From: Zanthoxylum bungeanum
Lineage: Eukaryota; Streptophyta; Magnoliopsida; Sapindales; Rutaceae
Assembly (NCBI GenBank): GCA_019454045.1
Contig: SKCR01021370.1
Coordinates: forward strand, 22,495 to 86,494
Direction: 5' to 3'
DNA length: 64,000 nt
Below, one piece after another: positions 43,970 to 56,526 of the stretch (position 1 is the stretch's first letter; every line of letters begins with the position of its first letter). The notes beneath the pieces were generated by a model. That model saw only the letters and a list, made by a program, of their open reading frames with translations, was not told the origin of the DNA and ran no database searches. A program made the position numbers and the translations under genes.

Positions 43970-45945
43970 TGCAGGAAACGACTTTCCTTAGCGCGGTGGA
44001 AGTTGCTTGTGGTGGCACCGGGTCTAGTATGGATCTTCAAAATTTTCTTTGCCTTCTCCCTTTGTTGTAGTAGCCAAGATCAATCCTTTGGTCTCCAACA
44101 CTTGGATCAACCACTCGATCTTCTGAACTATGACTCGAAACCAACAAATCGAAGTGTGGGCTTCTCTCACAAAGATTAAACCTCTAAACTATTTAGAGAT
44201 TTAAGATGTCACAATGGTGTTTTGCTTTAGGAATTTCACAACACTTGTGAATGCTAGAACTCTCTCTATTTTCTCTCAAATCGTTTCTCACAACAATTGT
44301 GTGAATGAATGCAAAGTGTTAACCATAGGAAGTGAGAGAAATGGTAGAGATTATATTCTCTTACACAAGCCAACTAACCTTGTCATTAAGCATCTAATGC
44401 TTTCTTGCAATGGCCAACACAAAAATATGAATGCCATACCAAAGCATAAGAAATGTTAAGCTAAAGACAATGGCTTTGTCATTAAGCATTCAATGTTTTC
44501 TTTCATGGCAAACACATAAATATGGAGGCCATACCAAAGCATAAAATGCATTAGCTAATGACAAAACTATTAGGTGTATCCAAGCCACCTAATAAACATA
44601 ATTGCTTAGATGACATGGTAAGCCATATGGCTTTGTCTCCAATGGTAAATAAAAATCAATATATTAATAATGATTTATTTACCTTCAATCATGTTGTAGT
44701 AATTATCTCATAATTATTACTAACTTGATTATCTCATAATCAAGACTTGATTATCTCATAATCAAAGAATTCTAGAGAACATTAAGTTAACTAATTTAAC
44801 ATAGTTTTCATTTGTGATAATAAATATTATTAATCTTATTAATAATATATAAATAAATATAATGTGAGCATAGAATTAGACAATCTAATTATATTAGGTT
44901 TGCTACAGTTAATCGAGCTAGCACGGGGACCAAAATGGACCTACGGTTCCAAGCTCCAATAATTCCGAAATATTAATTAAACTCTTTAATCAAATATTAT
45001 GAATTATTAACTTCGTGTTATTCCACTAAAAACTCGAATTTGAACTCCCGTTACCGTAGATGGATTAAATAAACCGAACATTTTCGGTGTCCATCGATAT
45101 AGTCATTATATATGGATATAGCCCTTCACGAATATCTCATAAATAGAGCAGGGTCATAAGTCCGTTAAACCCCTCCAAATATTTTGTCTCTTAAGCACCA
45201 TTGATTATATAATGAACAATTAATTCATAACAATTATGAATATAAAATATTTTCTATTCGTAATAGAAAAGTTGAGCGCTTAAATTGTTCAAGTCCTGAA
45301 TCAACTCTTAAAAGAGATATTCATCTGCTTTTCGTAAGAATGAGTGAATTCCATATCTATGTAAAACGTTCCCAGCTACATACCAAACCATATCCCCAAA
45401 ATACGTAGTTATTGGCCGGGAATGCAACACCAACCTCACCATAGTAAATCAAAGGACATAGCCTGTCATGCAGGAGTTCGTAATACACTCAGGATTAAGA
45501 TCAAATCCATATATGACCATCTATTAGATAAAATGAATTTCTTTGGTTAACGGATATTAAAAGAAATTCGTATTTATCTGAGTACAGTCCTATATGATCT
45601 TATCATACAAGGTGCCTCCATTCCCATGTCACTACATGAACGATCCCGGATCAAGGTCGTCATACAAGTATAGAATGGACCGCAACTATAGATATACCAC
45701 AAACAAAGTACTTTATTTGTTTGCTCTCTATGGACTATTTAGATTACTAACTTTAGACTTAAATCCTCTTGTGCATCAAACATACACTAAGTCTAAAGGT
45801 ACAAGAGTAATCAAGGTAAACAAGACAATTAGACAATATGCGATATAAATCAAACAACTTTGATAAAATGAATAATGCATTAATTATTATTACAAAAATC
45901 AATTATGTTTACAATACATGAAGCTCTAGGACATAAATCCCAACA
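43970..45945 (-). repeat. 3' LTR of copia C
   Basis: TGCAGGAAACGAC...ATCCCAACA, 1976 bp. It contains one extra 22-bp unit near 44725-44765 (ACTTGATTATCTCATAATCA appears twice, but once in the other LTR). The short frames at 44214-44459 and 45594-45848 recur in the partner LTR and are not genes. Confidence 0.96.
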
Positions 45946-45961
45946 ATCTCCCATTTGGACT
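45946..45961 (-). other. Polypurine tract of copia C
   Basis: The minus strand reads CCAAATGGGAGAT directly before the 3' LTR (TGTTGGGATTTATG). Confidence 0.8.
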
Positions 45962-46008
45962 AGAGCAAATGACACATGTCATATAATCCTAAACCATTTA
46001 GGTGACCT

Positions 46009-46344
46009 TCAATACTTTAGCCGATAAGGTCTTTGTAAACGGATCAGGCAGGTTATCTGCGGATGGAATCTCTGCACTATCTCTCTGATGAGGTGATATT
46101 TCCTCTCAATATGCTTACCCCTCTTGTGGCTTCTTGAAACTTTGGAGTTCGCCACCGCACCACTTTTATCGCAATAAAGTGTTAGTGGTTTATCTATATC
46201 TGGAACAACTTCCAGATCTGCCAAGAACTTACGGAGCCAGACTGCTTCCTTAGCTGCTACATATTCAACCTCCATGGAGGAGTCAGCAATACAAGATTGC
46301 TTAATGCTCCTCCATACTATAGCCCCACCACCTAGGGTGAACAC
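46009..46344 (-). pseudogene. Copia RNase H of element C
   Basis: MFTLGGGAIVWRSIKQSC, IADSSMEVEYVAAKEAVWLR (catalytic Glu region; about four residues fewer than in B at this point), LTLYCDKSGAVANSK (Asp), HIERKYHLIREIV. Ends close to the PPT after a final frameshift. Confidence 0.9.
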
Positions 46345-46700
46345 TGATCCAGATGTTGATTTCCTAGAATCGACATCCGTCTGAAAATCAGAGTCAGTAA
46401 ATCATCTCATAATCATATCCTGACTTGTATTTACAAGTATATAATTTCTCATTCTCTGAAGATACTTGAGAATATGTTTCACCGCTACCTAATGATCTAA
46501 TCATGGGTTGGATTGAAACCTACTGACTACTCCCATTGCAAAACAGATGTCCGATCTCGTGTATAACATAACATACATAAGACTTCCAACTGCTGAAGCA
46601 TATGGTATATGTCTCATCTCCTCAATTCCTTGAGGTGTCTTAGGAGTTCCTTAGACAAATGAATCCCATGCCTGAAAGGTAAATTACCTTTCTTGGAATT

Positions 46701-47492
46701 CTACATACCAAATCGCATAAGAATCTTGTCGATATAGGTTGCTTGAGACATTGCTAACAGTCGTTTCTTGCGATCCCGAATGATCTGAATCCCAAGTACA
46801 TAACTTGCCTCTCCCAAATCTTTCATTTGGAATTGGTTAGCTAGCCAGATTTTCACGTCTGATAATATCTTTACATCATTCCAAATGAGTAAAGTATCAT
46901 CAACGTATAACACAAGGAAAACCACATTCCCATCAATGATGCGCTTGTAGACACAAGGCTCATCGATGTTCTGCTCAAAGTTAGAAGACTTGATCGTAGT
47001 ATCAAATCTTATGTTCCAAGATCTAGATGCTTGCTTAAGTCCATAAATGGACCTTTGCAATTTGCAAACTTTTTGCTCTTAACCTTGGGTAATGAACCCC
47101 TCTGGTTGTACCATATAGATACTCTCATCAAGATTACCATTCAAGAATACAGTCTTGACATCCATTTGCCAAATCTCATAGTCATTATATGCGGCAATGG
47201 AAAGAAGAATCCTGATGGATTTAAGCATGGCTATTGGCGAGAAAGTTTCTTCATAGTCAACTCCCTCTTTTTGGGTATAACCTTTTGCCACTAGCCTAGC
47301 CTTGAAAGTCTGTATTTTCCCAACTATTCCTATTTTTCTCTTGTAGATCCACTTGCAACCTATGGGTTTTACTCCATTAGGTTGGTCTACAAGTTCCCAG
47401 ACTGAGTTAGAGTACATGGACTCCATCTCAAGGTTCATGACTTTGAGCCATTCTTCTTTATCAGTATCTTCCATTGCACTATGATAGGTCAA
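46701..47492 (-). pseudogene. Copia reverse transcriptase of element C
   Basis: 47492-47079: MEDTDKEEWLKVMNLEMESM, VWELVDQPNGVKPIGCKWIY, YTQKEGVDYEETFSPIAMLK, IWQMDVKTVFLNGNLDESIY. One stop near 47076 separates 47060-46701 in the same phase: [32 protein letters not shown] (YVDD intact), [18 protein letters not shown]. The domain is nearly complete, with the thumb/connection in a shifted frame after 46701. Confidence 0.93.
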
Positions 47493-47525
47493 TGGATCAT
47501 CTATACCATCACAAGATGCAACAAC

Positions 47526-48457
47526 TTACACCACACCATTTCCTAGATAGAGTTCAGGTTGTCTTACAACCTTCCCACTACGTCTAGGTGGTATGGTATC
47601 CTGATAAACTTGCATCTGACTTTCAGATGTAGAAGGTGTTATGTATTTGTCAACATTTGACAATGGTGTACTGGTGGTACCAGCAAGTAACTCCTCATGT
47701 AACACTTTACTTCGATGTTTGAACTCTCTCATATAGTCATCCTCAAGAAATGTAGCATTTGTTGACACAAATACTTTATTATCTTCTGGACTATAAAAGA
47801 ATCCACCCCTAGTTTCTTTAGGATAGCCTACAAATAGGCACACATGTGAACGTGGTTCCAACTTAGTAGTCTTGTTCTTTAGCACATGTGCCGGACACCC
47901 CCATATGCGAAAATGTCGCAAACTAGCTTTACGACCATTCCACAACTCTAAGGGAGTCTTAGAAACAGACTTAGAAGGAACTACATTCAGGATATACATT
48001 GCAGTTTGCAATGCATACCCCTAGAATGAACTAGGTAGAGTGCTATAACTAAATATTGATCTTATCATGTCTAGTAGGGTTCGATTTCTCTTTTCTGCAA
48101 CACTATTTTTGTTGTGGTGTTCCAGGTGAGTTGAGCTGTGAAACAATTCCATGCTCAACTAAGAATTCCTCAAAATCTCTATCAAGGTATTCTCCTCCAC
48201 GATCTGATGTAGAATTTTGATGCTTTTACCTACTGGTTCTCAACCTCAGCACGATACTCTTTGAAATTTTCAAATGTATCTGACTTGTGCTGCATTAGGT
48301 AAACATACCCATATCTGGAATAATCGTCAATGAAAGTGACGAAGTATTCAAAACCACCTCGGGCTTTTACATTCATCGGTCCGCAAACATCCGAATGTAT
48401 TAGCTCAAGAGTTTCTTTGGCTCTTATCCCTTTTCCAGTAAAAGGTCTCTTGGTCAT
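47526..48457 (-). pseudogene. Copia integrase of element C
   Basis: 48457-48230 reads MTKRPFTGKG, ETLELIHSDVCGPMN (first catalytic Asp), YFVTFIDDYSRYGYVYLM. After shifts near 48200-48050, 48011-47526 gives AMYILNVVPSKSVSKTPLEL, RIWGCPAHVLKNK, HVCLFVGYPKETRGGFFY, the C-terminal region. The segment with the second Asp and Glu (48060-48220) is readable only in broken frames. Confidence 0.9.
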
Positions 48458-48677
48458 TTTGCCTTCTAGATAGGATTCGCAGACAGGTAAAGTACCAATT
48501 TTTAACTGATTTAAAACTCATTCTTAATTAGTCTATCTATCCAGTCAAGGTTAATGTGACCAAGTCTAAGGTGCCATAAATAGGTATCATCATGAGAAAT
48601 CTTTTGCCGTTTAGTTTTAGATCTTTCAATCAATCTTAACATTTCAGTATTAAGCAGTGATTCATGCATTAACAGCC

Positions 48678-49864
48678 TTATACATATAGATTATTTTCGG
48701 AGTTTCCCGTGCATAAATTTAATCCATTTCTACTAATAATAACTGAGTTATTATTAAACGAAACAGAAAAACCACATTCCATAAGTTTTGTTACAGAAAT
48801 CAAATTCCTGCGAAAACCAGGAATATATAGCACACCATTCAAACATAAATAACTTTTATTAAAATTCAAATTTGAAACTCCCACTGCTCTTGCTGAAACA
48901 ACATCCCATGTCCCAAATCTCATGGTAAAGCTACCTTCAGTAAGGTCCCTCCATGAGTCAAGTAGCTACAAAGAACAACAAACATCGTTAGTGGCACCAG
49001 AATCAACAATCCATATGGATTTATCATCCTCCACCAAAAGAGACTCAATGAAAAGTAAATCATATTTACCTGTATTCTTCTTTTCTTTAAGCTATGCAAG
49101 GTATTTTGGACAATTCCTTTTCCAATGCCCTTGTTGTTCACAATGGAAACATTTTCCTTTGGTATTGGTTCATTTGGAGCTTTTATTGTTCTTTTTTTTT
49201 TCATTGGTTTTGCCTTTGCCTTCCAATTGCCTGTCTTCTTCTTCTTTGCAGATTTAGAAGATTCGGCAACATTTGCCTCAGCATTGGGCCTACGAGGACC
49301 GTTCATAACAGACTCTTAATTGGTGAGTTCATTCAGCAGTCCAGTCAATGTGAAAGTCAACTTGTTCATAGAACAATTGCTCTTAAACTGTGCAGAAAAT
49401 CTTCGGAAGGGTTTCCATGATCATTGTCACCTGGCTTTGCACATTAATACGTGTACCATGGGTTTCACATGGTCTCGGACTGATGTACCTTCCTTCATTC
49501 TAGCGGTCAATACAGAGGCAATTACCTCATGTTGTTGCCGGTCTGAAGGTTGCCCAAACATGTTTTGTAATGACTGCATAATCATTGATGTTATCGCCAT
49601 AGGCTCATGCTGTGCAGCAAGAACCTCATACATGGATGCTATCAAATAGCTATGGGCTTTCTCATCAGCTTTAATCCAATTATTATAGGCATTACGTGCA
49701 GCTCTACCAGCATTAGGTGCTGGCTCAGGAGGACATTCCTCCATTAGGACAAATTTAAGGTCTTCACAGACCAAGATAGCATTCATGTCACTTTTCCATT
49801 TAACATAATTATCCCCGGTTAATTTTTCTTGTTGTTTGATAATGGAGATTATTACAGATGCCAT
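48678..49864 (-). pseudogene. Copia gag and protease of element C
   Basis: The likely start is MASVIISIIKQQEKLTGDNY at 49864 (an upstream ATG at 49903 is in frame but precedes the usual start). The gag core follows: KWKSDMNAILVCEDLKFVL, WIKADEKAHSYLIASMYEVL, ASVLTARMKEGTSVRDHV. After a gap come a Lys-rich stretch (KSAKKKKTGNWKAKAKPMKK), then, one frame over, a CCHC knuckle CFHCEQQGHWKRNC and a stop. Protease reads IWIVDSGATNDVC with an intact DSG triad, and after a further break continues as LNGVLYIPGFRRNLISV (48923-48678). Several shifts make it non-functional. Confidence 0.9.
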
Positions 49865-49903
49865 GGCTGAAAAAATAATAAACGCGCGTTCATATTCATT
49901 CAT

Positions 49904-51782
49904 CGCATATTAAAATTGTCAAACATTTAGGCATAAAATTAAACATGATGCATGATCAATGTATAATGAATTAGAAACCTAAAAGAATTACTATGCCACG
50001 GTATCTATCATCCCACAAATAAGTGCCGCCGTAGGGTAGGTCAAGTATTCGTATGATAGATTGAGACATTCTCAATTGATTAATATATCTGAAATAACTC
50101 TTATTCCTATATTAATCAACTACCGTTATTTTGATCAAGGAAGCTTTGATTAACAACTTAATCATTCCTTTGTGAGTGTGACCCATTATTTCGGAACCCT
50201 TAGACTTAACTAGTGAAGTGCCACCGTAGGGTAGGTCAAATCACCAGATACATCTAGAGTCCCTATCCTTTCGGAATCCAAACCTGATATTGACCCAAAA
50301 AGGACACCATCCGTAGGGGGACGAAAGCAAAGCCGTCTCGAGGCGCCTATTGAATCTCACGTTTTTGGATAATAATGGAGATCGTGGGATATATTGTGGT
50401 ATACCCCTCTCCCACTCACTATTTTGAAGTTTAAGGTTTCTATCTCACTAGTTTCTAATATATTAAGATTATGCTCGGCTAAAACATATCTTTATTAATA
50501 CTAGTGGATTATTAGTGATCTAACCAATTTTAACACTTAAAATTTTATTCACTAATACTTATTAGTATCTACTAATCATTAACTTAATTAAACTAATTTA
50601 ATAAAGTTTGCTTAAGTGATCTAATTAATTTTAACAATTAAAATATTAGTTCACTTATAGGTTTTAAAATTTTAGAATTCAACTAATGGACTATATGTCA
50701 TTAAACCATTTAATAGATAAAAGTACGTTATTTACTCCAAAGGTACGTGGAATTGTATCCCGAGTGCAAACCAAATTACCGTCCACTCGGAAGTGGCTAT
50801 GGAATTTATATCCGGGTTTCCATCCGATATACCAAAGAAAATAATGTACTCATAATGTACATTTGTTCTTAAACTTGAATTCCTAATTTTTAAACCTTTA
50901 AACCAATTAATATTATTAATTCATTTACATGCATCTTATATTCTAATTTAACTTTTAAATTTACATAAAATCATATTTTATAACTTGAATATCATGCATG
51001 TCTACATGTTATGGCATGTGAAAATGCAAGAGTAGGCACCCTAGGCTATATGACATGTTAATAAACAATTTAAAACATATATATGCCCAGGTCTGGGCTG
51101 AAAATGTTCGTGTGCCGTTCTCTGGGCGTTCGAACATTTTCTAGGCAGTATCAAAACGTTTGAGTTGCGTTTGACTGGCGTTCGAACTCAATCAGTCTGG
51201 TGTCAAAACACAGGTACTTTATTTACTCCGTTCCGAAGCTTCCGGAGTCCGTTTTGGTCCCTGTTTTTTTCTACCGACTCATAACGGAATGAAGGTTCAC
51301 ATACATACATAAATTGCGTTAACCAGGCTCTTATTTTTTTTTAAAAATAAAAATCTAATTAGTACAATAAATCCAAGGCATCCCTTGGTCTTTAAATCTT
51401 GCTCCACGGTATGTTGTTGAGTTCTTCGCGGAATAGGTTCGTAATGAGTCCTTTGTGGTATCGGCTCCTACAAGTTACAAATTGAGTTCCAAAATGGACT
51501 TATTACAAAGGAAATGAACTTACAACACTTGAAAGAATATGACCTTATGGTCTTACATTTCCAATACTAAAAATAAGAGCCGGAAAAATTAACGATCAAC
51601 GCAATACATTCATCACATGAATCAAAGTAAACATTCATCACATGAACATTAAAAACCATTCATCTCATGCATCTAATTGTGCCTACTCATCACAACATGC
51701 ATATTAATAATTTATATCTAATATAAATTATTAAAACTTAAACTTAAAAAAAGAAAGGGTTAAGAAAACTTTTCAACCTTAA
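49904..51782 (-). other. Leader of copia C with direct repeats
   Basis: About 1.9 kb without supported coding. The word AAGTGCCrCCGTAGGGTAGG plus TCAA occurs at 50021-50044 and 50216-50239, and a shorter echo (CCATCCGTAGGGGGAC) near 50306. Another pair of related phrases (GTTCGTGTGCCGTTCTCTGG / GTTTGAGTTGCGTTTGACTG) lies at about 51107 and 51158. Confidence 0.65.
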
Positions 51783-51795
51783 GCTCTTGATGCCA
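51783..51795 (-). other. Primer-binding site of copia C (variant)
   Basis: The minus strand reads TGGCATCAAGAGC, two bases inside the LTR. It has one inserted A and T to C compared with TGGTATCAGAGC. Confidence 0.75.
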
Positions 51796-51797
51796 AT

Positions 51798-53751
51798 TGC
51801 AGGAAACGACTTTCCTTAGCGTGGCAGAAGTTGCTTGTGGTGGTACCGGGTCTAGTATGGAACTTCAAAATTTTCTTTGCCTTCTTCCTTTGTTGTAGTA
51901 GCCAAGATCAATCCTTTGGTGTCCAACAATTGGATCAACCACTCGATCTTCCGAACTATGACTCGAAACCAACAAACCGAAGTGTGGGCTTCTCTCACAA
52001 AGATTAAACCTCTAAATTATTTAGAGATTAAGATGTCACAATTGTGTTTTGCTTTAGGAATTTCACAACACTTGTGAATGCTAGAACTCTCTCTATTTTC
52101 TCTCAAATCTTTTCTCACAACAATTGTGTGAATGAATGCAAAGTGTTAACCATAGGAAGACAGAGAAATGGTAGAGATTATATTCTCTTACACAAGCCAA
52201 CTAACCTTGTCATTAAACATCTAATGCTTTCTTGCAATGACCAACACAAAAATGTGAATGCCATACCAAAGCATAAAACATGTTAAACTAAAGACAATGG
52301 CTTTCTCATTAAGCATTCAATGCTTTCTTTCAATGGCAAACACATAAATGTGGAGGCCATACCAAAGCATAAAATGCATTAGCTAATGACAAAACTATTA
52401 GGTGTATCCAAGCCACCTAATAGACATAATTGCTTGGATGACATGGTAAGCCATATGGCTTTGTCTCCAATGGTAAATAAAAATCAATATATTAATAATG
52501 ATTTATTTACCTTCAATCATGTTGTAGTAATTATCTCATAATTATTACTAACTTGATTATCTCATAATCAAAGAATTCTAGAAAACATTAAGTTAAACTA
52601 ATTTAACATAGTTTTCATTTGTGACAATAAATATTATTAATCTTATTAATAATATATAAATAAATATAATGTCAGCATATAATTAGACAATCTAATTATA
52701 TTAGGTTTGCTACAGTTAATCGAGCTAGCACGGGGACCAAATGGACCTACGGTTCCGAGCTCCAATAATTCTGAAATATTAATTAAACTCTTTAATCAAA
52801 TATTACGAATTATTAACTCCGTATTATTCCACTAAAAACTCGAAGTTGAACTCCCGTTACCGTAGATAGATTAAATAAACGAACATTTTCGGTGTCCATC
52901 GATATAGTCATTACATATGGATATAGCCCTTCACGAATATCTCATAAATAGAGCCGGGTCATAAGTTCGTTAAATCCCTCTAAATATTTTGTCTCTTAAG
53001 CACCATTGATTCTATAATAAATAATTAATTCATAACAATTATGAATATAAAATACTTTTTATTTCGTAATAGAAAAGTTGAGCGCTCAAATTGTTCAAGT
53101 CCTGAATCAACTCTTAAAAGAGATATTCATCTGCTTCTCGTAAGAATGAGTGAATTCCATATCTATGTAAAATGTTCCCAGCTACATACCAAACCATATC
53201 CCCAAAATACGTAGTTATTGGCCGGGAATGCAACATCAACCTCACCATAGTAAATCAAAGGACATAGCCTGTCATGCAGGAGTTCGTAATACACTCAGGA
53301 TTAAGATCGAATCCATATATGACCATCTATTAGATAAAATGAATTTCTTTGGTTAATGGATATTAAAAGAAATTCATATTTATCTGAGTATAATCCTATA
53401 TGATCTTATCATACAAGGTGCCTCCATTCCCATGTCACTACATGAACGATCTCGGATCAAGGTCGTCATACAAGTATAGAATGGACCGCAGCTATAGATA
53501 TACCACAAACAAAGTATCCTATTTGTTTGCTCTCGATGGACTATTTAAATTACTAACTTTAGACTTAAATCCTCTTGTGCATCAAACATACACTAAGTCT
53601 AAAGGTACAAGAGTAATCAAGGTAAACAAGACAATTGGACAATATGCGATATAAATCAAACAACTTTGATAAAATGAATAATGCATTTATTATTATTACA
53701 AAAATCAATTCCATTTACAATACATGAAGCTCTAGGACATAAATCCCAACA
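51798..53751 (-). repeat. 5' LTR of copia C
   Basis: 1954 bp, collinear with the left LTR apart from the 22-bp unit, one- or two-base indels and scattered substitutions (a few percent by eye). Bounded by the PBS on the left and GTTTA on the right. Confidence 0.96.
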
Positions 53752-53756
53752 GTTTA

Positions 53757-54900
53757 ACCCGTTGCGGGTATACCTTTATGTTCCAGATCATCGGGTGTTT
53801 TGTTTATAAAGATGATATTGAGATATACACATTAGATGTGAATAACAATATTTATATTTTGAATATAAATAAATCTCAAACATATAACATGACAAACAAA
53901 ATGGCTCAAACTAAGTAAATCAGATGAGACTTATTTGTGGCATTGTTGTTTGTGACGCATTAACAAGACTCGTATATCCACTCTTTTGAAGAATAGAAAC
54001 TTGGACAGATTTGATCCTAATTTAAATAATGTCTGCGAATCTTATTTATTAGGCAAAGTGCCTAAAATGCCTTTTAGTGGTAAAAGGTGTACGTGCCACC
54101 GAGCTATTAGCCCTCGTTTATGGTGACGTAAGTGGGCCCATGTCTAGCTAGGCTAGAGGTGGTTATGAGTACTTCGTAACCTTTACGGATGTTGCATCGC
54201 GTTATGGTTATGTGTATCTTCTGAAACACAAGTCGGAAACTTTTGATATAATCAATGAGTTTCGACACTAAATAGAAAAACAGACTGACAAAAGTATTAA
54301 AACATTACGGTCGGACCGTGGTGGAAAATATTTAAGCAATAAGTTTCTTGATTACTTGAAAGAGTATAGTATTCTTTCACAATGGACTCCTCCCGGAACA
54401 CCTCAATAGAGTGGTGTGTCTGAACGGACAAACTGAACCTTATTGGACATAGTAAGGTCAATGATGAGTCGCTCTGAGCTACCAATTCCCTTCACAGGAT
54501 ACGCATTAAACAGTACAATACTTATTTTGAATAAGGTTCCATGAAAAGTCTATTGGAAAGACTCCATATGAAATATGGACAGGAAAGAAATCGGATTTCT
54601 CATTCCTGAAGATTTGGGAATGCTGGGCATATGTTTGGATGATACCAAACTAGAACCCAAATCGGATAAGTGCCTATTTGTAGGTTGTCCTAGGGAAACC
54701 AAAGTATAGTACTTATACAACTCATAAGAGAACAATGTAATTATTGCTCTCAATGCGGCTTTCCTAAGAGGAATTCCTATATGCAGTGATAAGTGAGAGG
54801 AAAGTAAAACTCGATGAAATTCAGAGTAATACTGTTCCAGGCACCGAGTCCTCACGGAACACTAAGAGTTCATCAGAGATGAAACTGTATCAATAATCTT
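53757..54900 (+). pseudogene. Copia integrase of D
   Basis: After the insertion of C, the plus strand reads through stops: FTDVASRYGYVYLLKHKSET, KTLRSDRGGKYLSNKFLDYL (catalytic Asp present), QWTPPGTPQ then stop, SGVSERTN, RSMMSRSELPIP, and FVGCPRETK. At least eight stops and several shifts. Ordering gag, protease, integrase, RT confirms copia type. Confidence 0.85.
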
Positions 54901-54999
54901 CGAATACACAAGAACCGCGTAGGTCGGAGAGAGTCAGAAAACAACCTGGGAGGTATGGGTTTCTGATCTCACCTCATGTAGATATCAATCTTATTGAGG

Positions 55000-55850
55000 A
55001 TAATATGCCGGCTACGTATGAGGTAGCGATACAAGGTATCGACTCCGCTATATGGCAAAGTTCCATGAAGTCCGAAATAGATTCCATGTATACCAACCAT
55101 GTTTGGACACTGGTTGATATACCAGAAGGCATTATGCCTATTGGTAGCAAATGAGTCTTCAAGGAAGACAAACATAGATGGCAACATACAAACGTACAAA
55201 GCTAGGCTTGTAGCGAAATGGTATCGTCATCAACATAATGTCGATTATGATGAAACCTTTTACTCATTGCCATGATTAAATCCATTCGGATAATGCTTGC
55301 AAGTGCTACATATTTCGTTTATGAAATATGGCAGCTGAACATCAAAACCGTTTTCCTTAACAGAAACCTTTTGGAGGATGTTTACAACATCATGATGGTT
55401 TTTTCGTGACGAAACATGCAAACAAGGTTTGCAAGTTAAATCGATCCATTTATGGATTGAAGTAAGCATTGCGTTCTTGGAACCAATGTTTTGATGAGAT
55501 CATAATGGTATATGGTTTCATTTAAAATGAAGATGATTTGCTGTAAATAAGAAGGTTAGTGGGAGCGCACTGACAATGATTGTCCTATTCGTTGATGATG
55601 TATTACTTCTTAGCAATGATATTCCCATGTTAACAATCGGTGAAAGCTTGGCTTTCATTAAATTCTCCATGGAATACTTGGGAGAGGCAACCTTTATTCT
55701 AGGAATAAAGATCTATTGGGATAGATTTGAAAATTGTTGGCACTCTCCGAGAACTCATACATTGAAAAACATGTACGCGACCTGGTGTCTCATATGCTTT
55801 GAGCATTTGGAGTCACAATCAGGCTGGTCCAGGTGATAGTCACTGGATTG
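55000..55850 (+). pseudogene. Copia reverse transcriptase of D
   Basis: Pieces in different frames: SAIWQSSMKSEIDSMYTNHV, IKSIRIMLASATYFVYEIW, QLNIKTVFLNRN (the usual first catalytic Asp of the DVK/DVH block reads Asn here), then frame 55576-55836 with MIVLFVDDVLLLSND (FVDD, a conservative form of YVDD) and MEYLGEATFILGIKIYWD. Heavily mutated. Confidence 0.85.
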
Positions 55851-55929
55851 ATGTTAAGAACATCCTTGAGTATCTTAGACGAACTAAGGATGTATTCTCA
55901 AAACATGGAGAAAGAGAACTTGAAGTGAC

Positions 55930-56345
55930 TAGGTTCACCGTTGCAAGTTTGCAAATCGATAATGGCGATTGTAAGTCGCAATAAGGGTACGTATTTTGTT
56001 TAAACAACGGAACAGTGAGATGGAAATCTTCCAAGCAAGATACTGTTGCCGATTCAACGATAAAAGCGGAACACATTGCTGCAGCTGAGGCAGCAGAAGA
56101 AACATTTTGGATCCATAAAATTCCTAATTAGATTAGGAGTAGTTCTGTTAGCAGCTGAGCTAGGCTACATCACAGGCTAAAGAATCACGGTCTCATCAAT
56201 AATCCAAGTACGTAATTCGATGGTTTAATCTGATTCGTGAAATCATACATCGTGGTGATGTGATGATCGAATAAATCGCATCAGATGATAACCTTGTAAA
56301 CCCGCTCGTGAAAGCGATATCTCAGCATAAGCATAAACGACCCGT
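55930..56345 (+). pseudogene. Copia RNase H of D
   Basis: Fragments include TVRWKSSKQDTVADSTIKAE, HIAAAEAAEE, and after gaps SDDNLVNPLVKAI near the end, where copia polyproteins normally terminate just before the PPT. Several stops. Confidence 0.75.
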
Positions 56346-56388
56346 ACATAGTTCAGGTGTTAGACACTTGAGTGATTGGCTATATGCC

Positions 56389-56399
56389 AAGTGGGAGAT
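56389..56399 (+). other. Polypurine tract of D
   Basis: AAGTGGGAGAT immediately precedes the inner U3 (TGTTGGAC at 56400), plus strand, in the normal position. Confidence 0.85.
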
Positions 56400-56518
56400 T
56401 GTTGGACAATTATGACCCATAGCATCACTATTTTGTAAATGACATGGTGTTCTTGTACAAAATTAACTATGTGACAACGGAAATTACTCTTTTATCATTT
56501 GTAATTGGATTACTCGGA

Positions 56519-56526
56519 TATATAAA
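56519..56526 (+). promoter_or_regulatory. TATA box in inner U3 of D
   Basis: TATATAAA, about 120 bp from the U3 start, at the same place as in the related solo LTR (5573-5580). It points rightward into the palindrome. Confidence 0.5.

Larger units (their letters stand above)
43970..53751 (-). mobile_element. Complete Ty1/copia element C (inside D)
   Basis: Direct LTRs (43970-45945, 51798-53751) are flanked by GTTTA (43965-43969, 53752-53756). On the minus strand: PBS, leader, gag, protease, integrase, RT, RNase H, PPT. Total 9.78 kb, with no further insertions. It sits in the protease region of D and points the opposite way to D's interior. Frame is kept over long stretches but broken by several shifts and stops. 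Confidence 0.96.

Noticed and set aside
45594..45848. 84-codon frame repeated at 53400-53654, and 44214-44459 repeated at 52044-52286
   Set aside because: Paired LTR positions of element C; no codon-level preservation or motif.
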